From positions 1,612,001 to 1,676,000 of the forward strand of contig OZ242004.1 in assembly GCA_965204685.1 (NCBI GenBank): a DNA stretch of 64,000 nucleotides, written 5' to 3'. Below the pieces are notes generated by a model, which saw only the letters and a list, made by a program, of their open reading frames with translations, was not told where the DNA came from and did not search any database. The position numbers were made by a program, and so were the translations under genes. This DNA comes from Bin87 sp965204685. Lineage in GTDB: Bacteria; Chloroflexota; Dehalococcoidia; Lucifugimonadales; UBA3495. Below are positions 8,901 through 18,410 of the stretch, piece by piece. The stretch's first letter is position 1. The number at the start of each line of letters is the position of its first letter.

Positions 8901-10333
8901 TATTACAGTCGCGCTTGTGGCGAAGGTGTCTGAAGGCGTCTCCGGTAATGACACTGCATGGCGCGGGCCTGGTGTCGCCGTCTCCATCCCGACCAGTGGA
9001 TGGTCAGGGCAGGACTGCCCCGGGGCAGCCACAGCAGCCGGCATAGCAACCTTCTGACCTCGGGCACGGTCAGCGGGATGAGCTCTCCAGGGGACATATC
9101 CCCTTTTTACCTTCGCCACCGGCGGCGTAGGACCGGATTACCGCCAGAAAGGCGTGGGCCAGCAGGGCCAGGGTGATGTGCCGGTACCAGCCGACCCACA
9201 GGCGTACCTCATACTCGTCCAGTCCCACCTCCTGCTTGGCCTCCTTGAAGGCGTCTTCGATGATCCACCGGGTGCCGGCCACGCGCACCAGTTCCGCCAG
9301 CGACACCTCTGCCGCGCCAAAACAGGCGTAGTAGGCCAGGTCCTCGGGATCGGCGATGCTGCGGCGCACCAGCAGCCAATGCCCCTGATCCGGCTCCGAC
9401 CAGGGCCGTATTGGCAACCAACCCCAATCGTAGAGGCGCGGCCCCTTGCTCCCATCACCAGCACTCAGGCGTTGCCACCGGTCATCGGGGATCTGCTGGG
9501 CCAGTTCACGGGCCGCCACCTGCGCCGAGCCACGCTCCGTGTCCGCCCACAGCGGCTCATTGTTCTTCACCGCCAGCACGTAGGGCCAGCTCTGCTCCTC
9601 CAGCCACCGCCGCAGTTTCCGGTCATTGCCGTACACCGTATCCCCAGTCACCCAGGCAAAGGGCACCCCAGCCGACACTGCCCGGGCAATCATCTGTTGG
9701 GCCAGTTGCCCTTTAGCATGAAAGACCACGTCCTGGGGCGCTCCCGCTTCCCGACGTCGCTCCACATCCTCCGCCCACTCCTGGGGCAGGTAGAGCTCCC
9801 GATCCAGAAAGGCCGCGCCCCGTCGGCTGCCATAGGCCAAAAACACTCCGATCTGACAGTTCTCCACCTTCCCCGCCGTGCCGCTGTACTGCCGCTTCAC
9901 CCCCACCGACTTCTTGCCCTGCTTGAGAAACCCTGTCTCATCCACCACCAACACCCCGCCGGCATCGCCCAGATGCTCCACCACGTACCCCTGCAGATCA
10001 TCCCGCACCTGGTCCGCGTCCCAGTGGTACACCGCCAGCAGACGTTGCACCCCGTCCGGCGTGGCGTCGCCTGCATATTCGGCCAACTGCCACCCGTTCT
10101 TGCGTTCCACCGACCCCAGCAACCCTTGCAGGTACGCCAGAACCCGCTGACGAGACTCGCTACGACTAAACCGTCGGGCGATACGCCCGTGCAACTCCTG
10201 GAGCCCAACCTCCCAGCCCAGCGCCTCCTCCAGCACGGCCTCTCGCTCCTGTAATGTCTGACCCATTTCCAACCCCTCCCCTCTCACCAGTAATCATGAG
10301 CCTATCCTACCAAGTTCAAGCGCGACTGTAATA
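8901..10333 (-). mobile_element. IS701-family insertion sequence, complete
   Basis: A perfect 17-bp inverted repeat bounds it: TATTACAGTCGCGCTTG at 8901-8917 and its reverse complement at 10317-10333. CTAA occurs directly outside each end (8897-8900 and 10334-10337), matching the 4-bp YTAR target duplication known for IS701. The left CTAA overlaps the last base of the IS5-like element and the right one the first base of the IS4-like element. Confidence 0.9.
9070..10266 (-). CDS. IS701-family DDE transposase
   Basis: 398 aa. I chose ATG 10266 because GGGGAGGGG lies just upstream; an ATG seven codons earlier is in the ribosome-site region. The DDE_5 catalytic core is visible: VLVVDETGFLKQGKKSVGVKRQYSG (first Asp), FAWVTGDTVYGND (second Asp) and RWIIEDAFKEAKQEVGLDEYEVR (Glu). 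Length fits the family. The frame is intact and the element has clean ends, so it is probably active or recently so. It would move the element by cut and paste into CTAA-like sites. Confidence 0.9.
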   Translation of the reverse strand: MGQTLQEREAVLEEALGWEVGLQELHGRIARRFSRSESRQRVLAYLQGLLGSVERKNGWQLAEYAGDATPDGVQRLLAVYHWDADQVRDDLQGYVVEHLGDAGGVLVVDETGFLKQGKKSVGVKRQYSGTAGKVENCQIGVFLAYGSRRGAAFLDRELYLPQEWAEDVERRREAGAPQDVVFHAKGQLAQQMIARAVSAGVPFAWVTGDTVYGNDRKLRRWLEEQSWPYVLAVKNNEPLWADTERGSAQVAARELAQQIPDDRWQRLSAGDGSKGPRLYDWGWLPIRPWSEPDQGHWLLVRRSIADPEDLAYYACFGAAEVSLAELVRVAGTRWIIEDAFKEAKQEVGLDEYEVRLWVGWYRHITLALLAHAFLAVIRSYAAGGEGKKGICPLESSSR

Positions 10334-10336
10334 CTA

Positions 10337-11797
10337 AGCTGGACTTTGTACGTTCAAGCGGCGTAGGCGAGGGAATTGATGAGCCGGGCGTACAGTTTGG
10401 GAAGGGGTTTTGCCCGGTCATCGTGGGGTGCCGACGTTGAAAAACTCTCCGATGCCAGCCACAGGTGCCGGCGCACCAGGGCGATGGCGTCGACGAAAGT
10501 TGGCGCTGGCTTAGCGTACCAAGCCGCGGTGCGCTGGATGATGGGCTCGTCTTGCTGCAGCGAGTGGGCAGCCAAAGCCACCCAGGAAAACAATCCCATC
10601 AGGGCCGGCGTGGTGCGGGCGATGGCGCGGTCGGACCATTGGCGCTGGGTTTCCACGCCCAGGTGCGCCCGCACTTCCTGGTAGGTGACCTCCAGTTGCC
10701 GGCGCAGCACAAACCATTCCAGAACCTGCGCAGGGGCCACCGTCTGATCGGTGCAGAGGAGGGCTTGGGTTCCCAGTTCACCCTTTGGGTCTCGGATCAG
10801 CACCCAGCGGATGGGTACGGGCGGTTTGCCATGGTGATACCAGATGGCGGTCTGAGAAAGGAGTTCCAGGTTGCGGGTGGTGCCGTCGTACCAGGACACC
10901 GGCACGGTGTCCCACGCCAGGAGGGGCGCGTCGAGGAGTTGCTTCAGAGTGGGTTGACGTGCTCCCTTTACCCGAGGACGGCCAGTCTGTCCTGGTTGAC
11001 GTGGCGGGGCCGGATCGTAGAGACCGGCATCCAGGCGCAATCTGGTGATTAGGGTAACCGGTTCCCGGAGAGACTGGCAGAAGTGGAGCAGATCCAGTGC
11101 GGCATAGCCATTGTCGCCCACCAGCACCAGGGGTCGGTGAGGCAGCCAGCGACGCAGTTGCAGGATCATCTGGCGGGCCCAGTCAGTGAGCTTCTTGTGT
11201 CGGCGTCCCAGCTTTTGGTGATAGCGTTCCGAGGGCGCCAGCACGGTGAGGAAGGGCAGAGCCCAGTACCGACCGGCCCAGGGGATCTGTCCCAGCCACA
11301 TCAGGGACACCCAGCGCAAACCGCTGGCTTTGACGGTGTAACTCCGACTGGAGCGCACTGCATCTCGGTAGACCCCCAGTGCGCTGATCCGTGGACCCTG
11401 GCGGCGCTCCAGGGTCTCGTCGATACCGAAGACCAGCGGGCCATCGCCGCGATCCAGATGCTGGAGCAGCAGCCTGAGCAGGATCTGGGACGCCTCCAGT
11501 GGCGACCAGGCCGCCCGGTTCAGCACGTGATGGTAGCGGGCATAGTTTCGGTCGCCGCTGAGGCCCATGACCCGCAACGTCGCAGCCACCGTGCGTTGAC
11601 CCGGTGTCAAGATCGCACCGACCAGCAGCACTTGGGCCTTGCACCAGGTCCGGTTTTGGAATAGGGCGGCGAAGGGAATGAGAATGGTTACAATGGCATC
11701 GGGCAGGGTAAGCACAGGTCGACCTACAGTGAGATGTGGGGTCAACCCAGCTTACCCTGCCCCTTTCACTTTTCTAGTTTTTGTACAAAGTCCAGCT
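10337..11797 (-). mobile_element. IS4-like insertion sequence, complete
   Basis: Perfect 15-bp terminal inverted repeat AGCTGGACTTTGTAC at 10337-10351 with its reverse complement at 11783-11797. It is a second member of the family seen at 1-1077, at lower identity, so the two came in separately. A 43-nt palindrome begins ten bases beyond the right end. Confidence 0.85.
10354..11715 (-). CDS. IS4-like DDE transposase
   Basis: 453 aa from GTG 11715, the position equivalent to the ATG of the related copy at 997; a TTG ten codons upstream is the alternative. Visible motifs: VFGIDETLERRQGPRI (Asp), LVLVGDNGYAALDLLHF (Asp), and LEVTYQEVRAHLGVETQRQWSDRAIARTTPALMGLFS (Glu and C-terminal helices). 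The length is near that of other transposases of this group. The frame is intact. The stop lies only three bases inside the left inverted repeat. Confidence 0.85.
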   Translation of the reverse strand: MLTLPDAIVTILIPFAALFQNRTWCKAQVLLVGAILTPGQRTVAATLRVMGLSGDRNYARYHHVLNRAAWSPLEASQILLRLLLQHLDRGDGPLVFGIDETLERRQGPRISALGVYRDAVRSSRSYTVKASGLRWVSLMWLGQIPWAGRYWALPFLTVLAPSERYHQKLGRRHKKLTDWARQMILQLRRWLPHRPLVLVGDNGYAALDLLHFCQSLREPVTLITRLRLDAGLYDPAPPRQPGQTGRPRVKGARQPTLKQLLDAPLLAWDTVPVSWYDGTTRNLELLSQTAIWYHHGKPPVPIRWVLIRDPKGELGTQALLCTDQTVAPAQVLEWFVLRRQLEVTYQEVRAHLGVETQRQWSDRAIARTTPALMGLFSWVALAAHSLQQDEPIIQRTAAWYAKPAPTFVDAIALVRRHLWLASESFSTSAPHDDRAKPLPKLYARLINSLAYAA

Positions 11798-11806
11798 AAA
11801 ATTTGA

Positions 11807-11849
11807 GATGTCAACCAAACTGGATTCCGAATCCAGTTTGGTTGACATC
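11807..11849. repeat. perfect 43-nt palindrome
   Basis: Two 21-nt arms (11807-11827 and 11829-11849) are exact reverse complements with one C between them; the left arm begins GATGTCAACCAAACTGG. There is almost no loop, so it would form a cruciform or a long DNA hairpin rather than a terminator. No T-run follows. Confidence 0.9.
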
Positions 11850-12004
11850 GTAAAAAACGCCGTACTGAAACCCGACACGACACCGCCGCAAATCAGCAGC
11901 CCATGCTGCTGATGTTCACGGAAATACGCACTCCCACATGCTGATCATCCAGCATCCAAAAGTAGCGGAATCGCCCAGAAGCAACATACGTAGTGGAGAA
12001 AACC

Positions 12005-12265
12005 ATGTCCAACCGTCGAAGACCAAGCCATATCACCCGACCACGCCAGAGGAGCGGGACCGCCGCCATCTACGTCGATGAACTCGGGACGCCCGACGAA
12101 CGCCGACAGGAACTGGTCAACATCCTGCGCAGCAAGAAACTGCGGAATGATACGCACCAAGAATACCTGATCTACGGAATTCCATCATCGGATGTCGACG
12201 AAAGGCTGCGCGACGCCATCTCGATACTCACCGAGCACGGCATCAAGATCACGTTCAAGCAATAA
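12005..12265 (+). CDS. small uncharacterised protein
   Basis: 86 aa, ATG 12005 with GGAG seven bases upstream (a GTG four codons earlier is less likely). Basic N-terminus (SNRRRPSHITRPRQRS) then a compact alpha/beta domain (AAIYVDELGTPDERRQELVNIL...YLIYGIPSSDVDERLRDAISILTEHGIKITFKQ). No known family. It stands alone between the palindrome and a long gap. Confidence 0.5.
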   Translation: MSNRRRPSHITRPRQRSGTAAIYVDELGTPDERRQELVNILRSKKLRNDTHQEYLIYGIPSSDVDERLRDAISILTEHGIKITFKQ

Positions 12266-12459
12266 TCAACATCCACAAGGGATGTCAGAACGCCATGCTG
12301 CGCGACCCGCCGTTCGAAGACAACCAGCATACGAATTACCGAACCGAAACACGGCTATCAGTTCACACGGCGAACCCGCCTTCGACCGTAAGCGCCTCGA
12401 TCCCACGCGTAATAAACCCGCGGTTCACCCAGCGCACGCGCTTTCTTCGCAAATTCCAG

Positions 12460-12482
12460 CCCCCCACCCTGTGCGTGGGGGG
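12460..12482. other. GC hairpin in intergenic DNA
   Basis: CCCCCCAC and GTGGGGGG form an 8-bp perfect stem around CCTGTGC. No T-run follows on either strand. It is in the 680-base gap 12266-12947, which otherwise shows only the terminator at 12808 and no credible gene. Confidence 0.4.
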
Positions 12483-12807
12483 TCCATGCCATAACAGCAT
12501 AAAGGCCACCTTAACCCACGAACGACAATGCCTGCCGCGGTAAAAATCCCTCAATTCGCTGCGGTCGCCTTGCAGCTTACAGGCGACCTGAGCAATGTTC
12601 CCGGCAGGCGCAGCCGCCGAGCAAGCCGCCCGAAGTCCGTCGGCAGAAGTGCCGAAGGTCGCACGACACCGCGAATTTCCGCCCCTCGCGGCCCCTGGCA
12701 GCCGTCCCAACCACATGCGGGGAAATTCCCTCGGGAACGCCCAAGGCCCTCTCCGGCGCTCCAGTGCGGATTCCTGAACCTAGCCACGCGCCAAGCCGTA
12801 AGCGACC

Positions 12808-12835
12808 GCCCCGCTCCATTCCAGCGGGGCTTTTT
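12808..12835 (+). terminator. Rho-independent terminator
   Basis: GCCCCGCT and AGCGGGGC form a perfect 8-bp stem with loop CCATTCC, followed by TTTTT. No credible gene lies just upstream on the plus strand, so it may mark the end of a lost gene. Confidence 0.8.
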
Positions 12836-12947
12836 CATTGCCCACACCGCCGCCGTCAACTCGGCACCGCCGCAACCCGGGAGTTGGCGCCCCGCCCACA
12901 CTGAAGATAATCCGACGTTTGCACCGCCTAGACGTAAGGCCGAAACA

Positions 12948-13211
12948 ATGAAGGCACGCATCATCGTGAATCGACAGATCGTCCAGAAGAACCGCAAGGA
13001 GGGGACCGATATTCCACCTATCAGCGTCAAGACCTACCTGGGCACCGAGCGGGTGCACGAGGTCAGGTTCACCGGCCCTGCCGTGCTGCGCAGCGCCACC
13101 GCGGCTCCCTCTGGTACCGCCGGCGCCACGGTGTGGATAGAGACGGAGTATGAGACGCTGGAACTGATCGTCAGAGAAGACGGAGACCCAAGTGGCGAAG
13201 GTCGCCCGTAG
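12948..13211 (+). CDS. small beta-rich uncharacterised protein
   Basis: 87 aa, ATG 12948 (MKARIIVNRQIVQKNRKEG). The sequence alternates short hydrophobic strands (KARIIVNRQIV, ISVKTYLG, VHEVRFTGPAVL, ATVWIETEYETLELIV), suggesting a small beta barrel or sandwich. Similar small proteins are seen in mobile regions, but I cannot name this one. It converges on the gene at 13300-14136. Confidence 0.5.
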   Translation: MKARIIVNRQIVQKNRKEGTDIPPISVKTYLGTERVHEVRFTGPAVLRSATAAPSGTAGATVWIETEYETLELIVREDGDPSGEGRP

Positions 13212-13299
13212 TGGAACGGCGCCATCAAAAAAGTCCACTGGGACGGACCGGCCCCCCGGCAAAGGTAGAGTAAATCCGACTGGCCTTACCCGACAGGGC

Positions 13300-14136
13300 C
13301 TATCCAGTGGACACGGCACTATCCGGCAGGGAAGCATATCCAACCATGAACAGCGCGTGCTGCAGGGCGTCCACGGGTTCGAACTCGACCTGCTCGAACT
13401 CCCCAGGCTCCCGGACCATCTCCCCAAGCAGCCACGCCGCCGTCAGATTGTCCCGAGCATACGCTGCACTGTCGTTGTTCATCTTCGGTCGGTCGCACCG
13501 GTGGTACCTGATGCGCTTCGGCTCTTGACGCGGCGGCATCCTGAGCCTCAACAAATCGGGTTTCCGCCCCACCTTCGCCCGCCGACAGTAGATGCCCACC
13601 CGGCAGTTGAGGGCGCACGCTACTCTGCTGTCGTAGATCGGGAAGCCATCAATCAGCACCGAGTGAACCTTGCTGAACCCCGACCCCATGTAGCAGAAAC
13701 CGGCGAGGCCGTCCGTGTCCGCCGTCCTAGGGTTCAGTCTCGCCCGCACGTCTTCCACCAAGGCCTGCAAGTGATCCGGCGGCATGCTCCGCCATTCGTT
13801 TAGTTTCCCGCGCTTCCGGATGCCGCCCCACTTGAAGATGGCTTCAGCGTGGTTGACGAACTCGGTTTGTTTCGCGGGGCTGTAGATGGCGCCCATGTCC
13901 TCGAAATCGAGGCGGCATCTCCGAAGGAGTCGCGCTGTTGCTCGGTAATCCAGCGCCTTCCTGTCGTCGGGCCAGCGGTACTGCTCCAACGCGCCGTAGA
14001 GGGTAGTACACTCGAAATCGGTTCCTCTGCCGCTCTTCCAACGGTGCGTCAAACCCAGTTCGCCGGTGACCAGTTGTGCCGCCCATCTGGTGAACCCCCG
14101 GACATGTTCGTCCGCCAGGTACTCGTCTTGTTTCAT
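13300..14136 (-). CDS. uncharacterised protein resembling HhH-GPD glycosylase fold
   Basis: 278 aa, ATG 14136 (MKQDEYLADEHVRGFTRWAAQL). Residues 120-185 (DGLAGFCYMGSGFSKVHSVLIDGFPIYDSRVACALNC) follow the pattern of a widespread uncharacterised family in which 'SSGFTKV...F.IYDSRVA.AL' recalls the helix-hairpin-helix end of 8-oxoguanine DNA glycosylases, where the Asp is catalytic. A basic segment (RLRMPPRQEPKRIRYHRCDRPK) and a helical C-terminus follow. The gene lies next to, and diverges from, the SNF2-helicase operon. A role in DNA repair or defence is an inference; the family itself is not characterised to my knowledge. Confidence 0.45.
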   Translation of the reverse strand: MKQDEYLADEHVRGFTRWAAQLVTGELGLTHRWKSGRGTDFECTTLYGALEQYRWPDDRKALDYRATARLLRRCRLDFEDMGAIYSPAKQTEFVNHAEAIFKWGGIRKRGKLNEWRSMPPDHLQALVEDVRARLNPRTADTDGLAGFCYMGSGFSKVHSVLIDGFPIYDSRVACALNCRVGIYCRRAKVGRKPDLLRLRMPPRQEPKRIRYHRCDRPKMNNDSAAYARDNLTAAWLLGEMVREPGEFEQVEFEPVDALQHALFMVGYASLPDSAVSTG

Positions 14137-14418
14137 TCAGCCTCTCCATGTCGGGCACCAGCGGCAAAGAGTGCCGACACGCATGATTGCAGAGGCCATT
14201 GTGCCTACGGAGTTCCGCCGATGCAACGCTATCCGGCGAGACATGCCTGACAATGCCCGCCGGCACACCGCCGGTCTCGCGCGCACCACAAGGCTACAGA
14301 GCGCACCCGGCGGCCGTTTCCAGCGGAAACTGGGCACGCCTCGCGCCTTCGCTGCTCCTGCCCCGACACTTTCCAACGATACGCCCAGCGTAGTAAAACT
14401 CAAAGAGAGAAGGCCGAC

Positions 14419-17400
14419 ATGATCATCATCCACGCCGCCCAAATTGACGGCAGCCTGACGCTGTGGGGCGAAGATCCCGACCCGCCCCCACCATCCGAAC
14501 GGCTGTCGGACGCCCACCATCCCCGGTGCGTCAGCGCCTTGCGCCTGGCCGAAGCCGTGGGCATTGCGCCCGAGGACTCCGCAGGCGACGAGGCGGGAGC
14601 CTCCGTCTGGCTGCCCAGCCGGGGCAACAGCCCAATACCGTCGGAAGCATTGGCCGGCCCCGCGCTCAAATCGAGGGCCAAACCCCGCATCAAGCCTTGG
14701 CGCGTGCCTATCCTCAGTCTTTCGAACGGGCGGGCCATCGAACTGCTGCAACGGTGCCAGAACGGCCGTGTCCTAGCGCCCGGCGTGGTGCTGAGTCCCG
14801 ACGTGGCCTACTGGCAACCCGTTTTGATGTTCGCCACCGCCCTGACTGCGCGACAACAGTTCCTGCCCAACGTGGCGCAAAACGGGGAAAACACCATAGC
14901 CGTGTGGACGCCGCTTTACATCGGCGACGACGCCAGCCGCCTGGCTGAGCTGGCCAAAGCCATGCCATCCTCGGCTCGGGCCATGACCGGCGCAGATGAC
15001 CGCCGACCGCCAACCACTCCGCCGCAGGCAGTCCTCAAAGATTTCATCGCCGGCATCGTCAACCACATCATCCGCCAGGGCGCCACAGAAGGCTCCGCGC
15101 AGTCCGACTCCGTTCACGAGGCCTGGCTACACGGCCTTATATCGGCGGACGGCGTCGTCCACGCCACGGGTGCCCAGCTCCAGCAACTGCGCCGGCAGGT
15201 TTCGGAATGGCACCGGCCCATCGCCGTGGCCGCCAACTCTCCCTACCGATTGTGCCTACGGCTGGAAGAACCGCCCGAACCCGACGAGGACGTACCACCG
15301 GCCGCCCTTGGTAAACAGGACTGGTACCTGCGCTACCTGCTCCAGCCACACGACGACCACAGCCTACTGCTGGCGGTGGACGACGCCCAAGAGCGACAGT
15401 CGCCGGACTTCAACCTAGCCGAGTTCCTGCTTACTTCGTTGGCCCAGGCCGGCTCCGTGTGCCCGCCCATTGCCGACAGCCTGAACAGGCGAAAGCCGGC
15501 CGGCGCAAAGCTCGGTGCGGAACAGGCCCACCAGTTCCTGACCCAGCAAGCGGCCGCGCTGCAGCAGGCCGGTTTCGGCGTCATGCTGCCTTCCTGGTGG
15601 ACCCGACGGGGAACCAAGAACCGTCCCACCATTCGGGCCGAAGCCCGCACTCCTCCCATGCAGGGCGGCGCCAACATGACCATGGCATCCCTCATCGACC
15701 TGAACGTCCAGGTCGCCATGGGCGACGAGATGATCGAACCCGAGGAACTGTTCGAACTGGCCGACCTGAAGGTGCCGCTGGTCCGCTTCCGCGGCCAGTG
15801 GGTTGAAATCAATGCCGACGAAATCCGCGCCGCCGCTGACTTCTGGCGCGACCGCAACCAGGCCACACTGCGGGAAGTCATCCGAATCGGACTGGGCGCC
15901 GACCAGCAGGCGGAAGCTGATAACGTCTCACTGGCCACCACAGGCTGGCTCAACGATTTGCTGGAGTCCCTCCAGCAGAAGGGCAAAATCGAGTTGCTGG
16001 ACACGCCGAACGAATTCAACGGGGAACTCCGCACCTACCAGCAACTGGGCTACTCGTGGCTCGACTTCCTCCGCTGGTGGGGTCTCGGCGCCTGCCTGGC
16101 CGACGACATGGGACTGGGCAAGACGATCCAGACGCTGGTCGCCATCTTGCGGGACCATCAACAGGGCAACGAAAAGCCCAACCTGCTGGTCTGCCCGACC
16201 TCGGTGATCAACAACTGGCAGCGGGAAGCGCAGAAGTTCACCCCCGGCCTGCCGGTGATGTTGCACCACGGGCCAGGCCGTGAACGTGGCGAACAATTCG
16301 CCCAGCAGGCCGCCGACCACCAGATCGTCGTCACCAGCTACGGCACCATGACGCGGGACCGCGAACTGCTGGCTTCCGTCGATTGGCGTTCCGTCACCCT
16401 CGACGAGGCTCAGAACATCAAGAACCCCGTCACCCGACAGGCCCAAGCCGCCCGTTCGCTTCCCGCCGACTACCGCATTGCCCTCACGGGCACGCCGGTC
16501 GAGAACCACGTCGGCGACCTGTGGGCCATCATGCAGTTCCTGAACCCAGGCCTGCTGGGTTCCCAGGCGGAGTTCAAGCGCCGTTACTTCAACCCCATCC
16601 AGACCAATCGAGATGACGAAGCGGCCGCCAAGTTGCAGAAGGCCACCGGCCCATTCATCCTGCGCCGGTTGAAAACCGATCCCACGATCATCGACGACCT
16701 GCCCGACAAGCACGAGACCAAGCAGTACTGCAACCTCACTCGCGAACAGGTCACCCTTTACGAGGCCGTGCTACGCGACGTCGAGACACGGCTGGAAGAC
16801 GCCGAGGGCATGGCGCGCCGCGGTTCCATCCTCGACACGTTGGTGAAGCTGAAGCAGGTGTGCAATCACCCCCGCCAGCTGCTGGGCGACAATTCGTCCA
16901 TCGCCGGACGTTCCGGCAAGCTGGCCCGCCTCGAAGAGTTGCTGGACGAAATCGTTCCCGCCGGAGACCGCGTCCTGGTCTTCAGCCAGTTCGCCGAGAT
17001 GGGCGCCATCATCCAGCAGCACGTCCAGGAAACCTACGGCATCGAAACGCCGATGCTCCACGGCGGCGTCTCCCGAAAGAACCGCGACCAGATGGTCGAG
17101 CGCTTCCAGAACGACCCCCACGGCCCGCAGGTGTTCGTCCTGTCGCTGAAGGCTGGCGGCTCGGGCCTGAACCTGCCCCGCGCCAACCACGTCATCCACT
17201 ACGACCGGTGGTGGAACCCCGCCGTCGAGAACCAGGCCACCGACCGTGCCTTTCGCATCGGGCAAACCAAGGACGTGCACGTCCACAAGATGATCTGCGC
17301 CGGCACCCTCGAAGACCGTATCGACCTCATGATTGAGGCCAAGCAGGCGACCGCCGACCAGGTAGTGGGCGCCACGTCGGAACGGTGGCTCACCGAACTG

Positions 17401-17454
17401 TCGAACACGGAGCTGCGAGAAGTGCTGTCCCTCAGCGCCACGCCCGAAGACTGA
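14419..17454 (+). CDS. SNF2-family DEAD/DEAH-box helicase/translocase
   Basis: 1011 aa, ATG 14419 behind AAGAGAGAAGG. The N-terminal 400 residues are variable; about 400-530 is the SNF2-associated bacterial region (DUF3670 type); the ATPase core follows. Motif I is DDMGLGKT at residues 562-569, motif II DEAQ near 662, motif III ALTGTPVENH, motif V LSLKAGGSGLNL, motif VI QATDRAFRIGQ near 938. Such enzymes pump along double-stranded DNA using ATP and remodel bound proteins. The next gene, a SWIM zinc-finger protein 44 bases downstream, is a frequent partner of this helicase type. Together with the methyltransferase and GmrSD-like gene it forms a defence-type block. Confidence 0.9.
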   Translation: MIIIHAAQIDGSLTLWGEDPDPPPPSERLSDAHHPRCVSALRLAEAVGIAPEDSAGDEAGASVWLPSRGNSPIPSEALAGPALKSRAKPRIKPWRVPILSLSNGRAIELLQRCQNGRVLAPGVVLSPDVAYWQPVLMFATALTARQQFLPNVAQNGENTIAVWTPLYIGDDASRLAELAKAMPSSARAMTGADDRRPPTTPPQAVLKDFIAGIVNHIIRQGATEGSAQSDSVHEAWLHGLISADGVVHATGAQLQQLRRQVSEWHRPIAVAANSPYRLCLRLEEPPEPDEDVPPAALGKQDWYLRYLLQPHDDHSLLLAVDDAQERQSPDFNLAEFLLTSLAQAGSVCPPIADSLNRRKPAGAKLGAEQAHQFLTQQAAALQQAGFGVMLPSWWTRRGTKNRPTIRAEARTPPMQGGANMTMASLIDLNVQVAMGDEMIEPEELFELADLKVPLVRFRGQWVEINADEIRAAADFWRDRNQATLREVIRIGLGADQQAEADNVSLATTGWLNDLLESLQQKGKIELLDTPNEFNGELRTYQQLGYSWLDFLRWWGLGACLADDMGLGKTIQTLVAILRDHQQGNEKPNLLVCPTSVINNWQREAQKFTPGLPVMLHHGPGRERGEQFAQQAADHQIVVTSYGTMTRDRELLASVDWRSVTLDEAQNIKNPVTRQAQAARSLPADYRIALTGTPVENHVGDLWAIMQFLNPGLLGSQAEFKRRYFNPIQTNRDDEAAAKLQKATGPFILRRLKTDPTIIDDLPDKHETKQYCNLTREQVTLYEAVLRDVETRLEDAEGMARRGSILDTLVKLKQVCNHPRQLLGDNSSIAGRSGKLARLEELLDEIVPAGDRVLVFSQFAEMGAIIQQHVQETYGIETPMLHGGVSRKNRDQMVERFQNDPHGPQVFVLSLKAGGSGLNLPRANHVIHYDRWWNPAVENQATDRAFRIGQTKDVHVHKMICAGTLEDRIDLMIEAKQATADQVVGATSERWLTELSNTELREVLSLSATPED

Positions 17455-17498
17455 ACACGCAGCCAGCCAAATCGACAACGACAGGAAAGGCATCCTCA

Positions 17499-18410
17499 GT
17501 GACTTACTACGGCCACGAATATTCCCGTCCCATCGACGTGAAGGGCGGCATCAGGGCCACGTCCCGTCGGGGCGACTTCGGCTCCAACTGGTGGGCCAAG
17601 CGCTGGATGCAGACCCTCGAGCAGTTCCGCATCGGCGCACGGCTCAGCCGTGGCCGTTCCTACGCGCGGCGTGGCCAGGTCCTTTCGATTGACATCCGGA
17701 ACGGCGTCGTCGAAGCCCAGGTGCAGGGCAGCCGCAAGCGGCCCTACGACGTTGAAATCAGCGTCAGGACCATCGACCAAGCCGACTGGGAACGATTGCG
17801 TCAGGCGTTGGCCGACCAGCCGGTCATCGCCTCCAGCCTGCTGGCCGGCCGCATGCCGGAGAACATCGAGGACACGTTCGGAGCCGTCGGGCTGTCGATG
17901 TTCCCCGCAAGAGGCGACGACCTCGAAACCGACTGCTCGTGTCCAGACTGGTCAAACCCCTGCAAGCACATCGCCGCAGTCTACCTGCTGCTGGGTGAGG
18001 AGTTTGACCGCGACCCGTTCCTCATCTTTCGGATGCGGGGCATGGACCGCGAGGACCTGCTGGGCGAGGAGTTCCGCCAGTCGGTCCAGACCATCGAAGG
18101 ACCGCCGACGGCCACCGAGCCATTGCCCGAAGACCCTGATGTATTCTGGGCAAACCCGTTGACCGCGTTGGCCGACGCTGACCTCGGCGCGGCGACGATG
18201 CCAGACCTGCACGCCGCCCTGCCCCAGCAATTGGGGCGATTCCCATTCTGGCAGGGCGAGGTGGAACTCATCCCAGCCCTACGCGACATCTACGAAAACG
18301 CGTCCCAGAGCGCCTCGGACGTTTACCTTGGACAAGAACCTGGCGGCGAGGCCGAAGCCAATCGGAGCCGAGAATTCGACAAAGCCTTCGAGATCCTCGA
18401 AAGAACCTGA
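17499..18410 (+). CDS. SWIM zinc-finger protein
   Basis: 303 aa from GTG 17499, with AGGAAAGG eight bases upstream. The N-terminal part (YYGHEYSRPIDVKGGIRATSRRGDFGSNWWAKRWMQTLE) is the conserved start of this family. Near residues 148-160 the SWIM motif CSCPDWSNPCKH (CxC...CxH) should bind one zinc and contact nucleic acid or protein. It follows the SNF2 helicase in the same operon; this pairing recurs in many bacteria and suggests that the zinc-finger protein guides the motor. Its exact role is unknown. Confidence 0.85.
   Translation: MTYYGHEYSRPIDVKGGIRATSRRGDFGSNWWAKRWMQTLEQFRIGARLSRGRSYARRGQVLSIDIRNGVVEAQVQGSRKRPYDVEISVRTIDQADWERLRQALADQPVIASSLLAGRMPENIEDTFGAVGLSMFPARGDDLETDCSCPDWSNPCKHIAAVYLLLGEEFDRDPFLIFRMRGMDREDLLGEEFRQSVQTIEGPPTATEPLPEDPDVFWANPLTALADADLGAATMPDLHAALPQQLGRFPFWQGEVELIPALRDIYENASQSASDVYLGQEPGGEAEANRSREFDKAFEILERT

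Noticed and set aside
9154..10254. 366-aa plus-strand frame over IS701
   Set aside because: Shadow of the transposase; His/Pro/Leu-rich with no motif.
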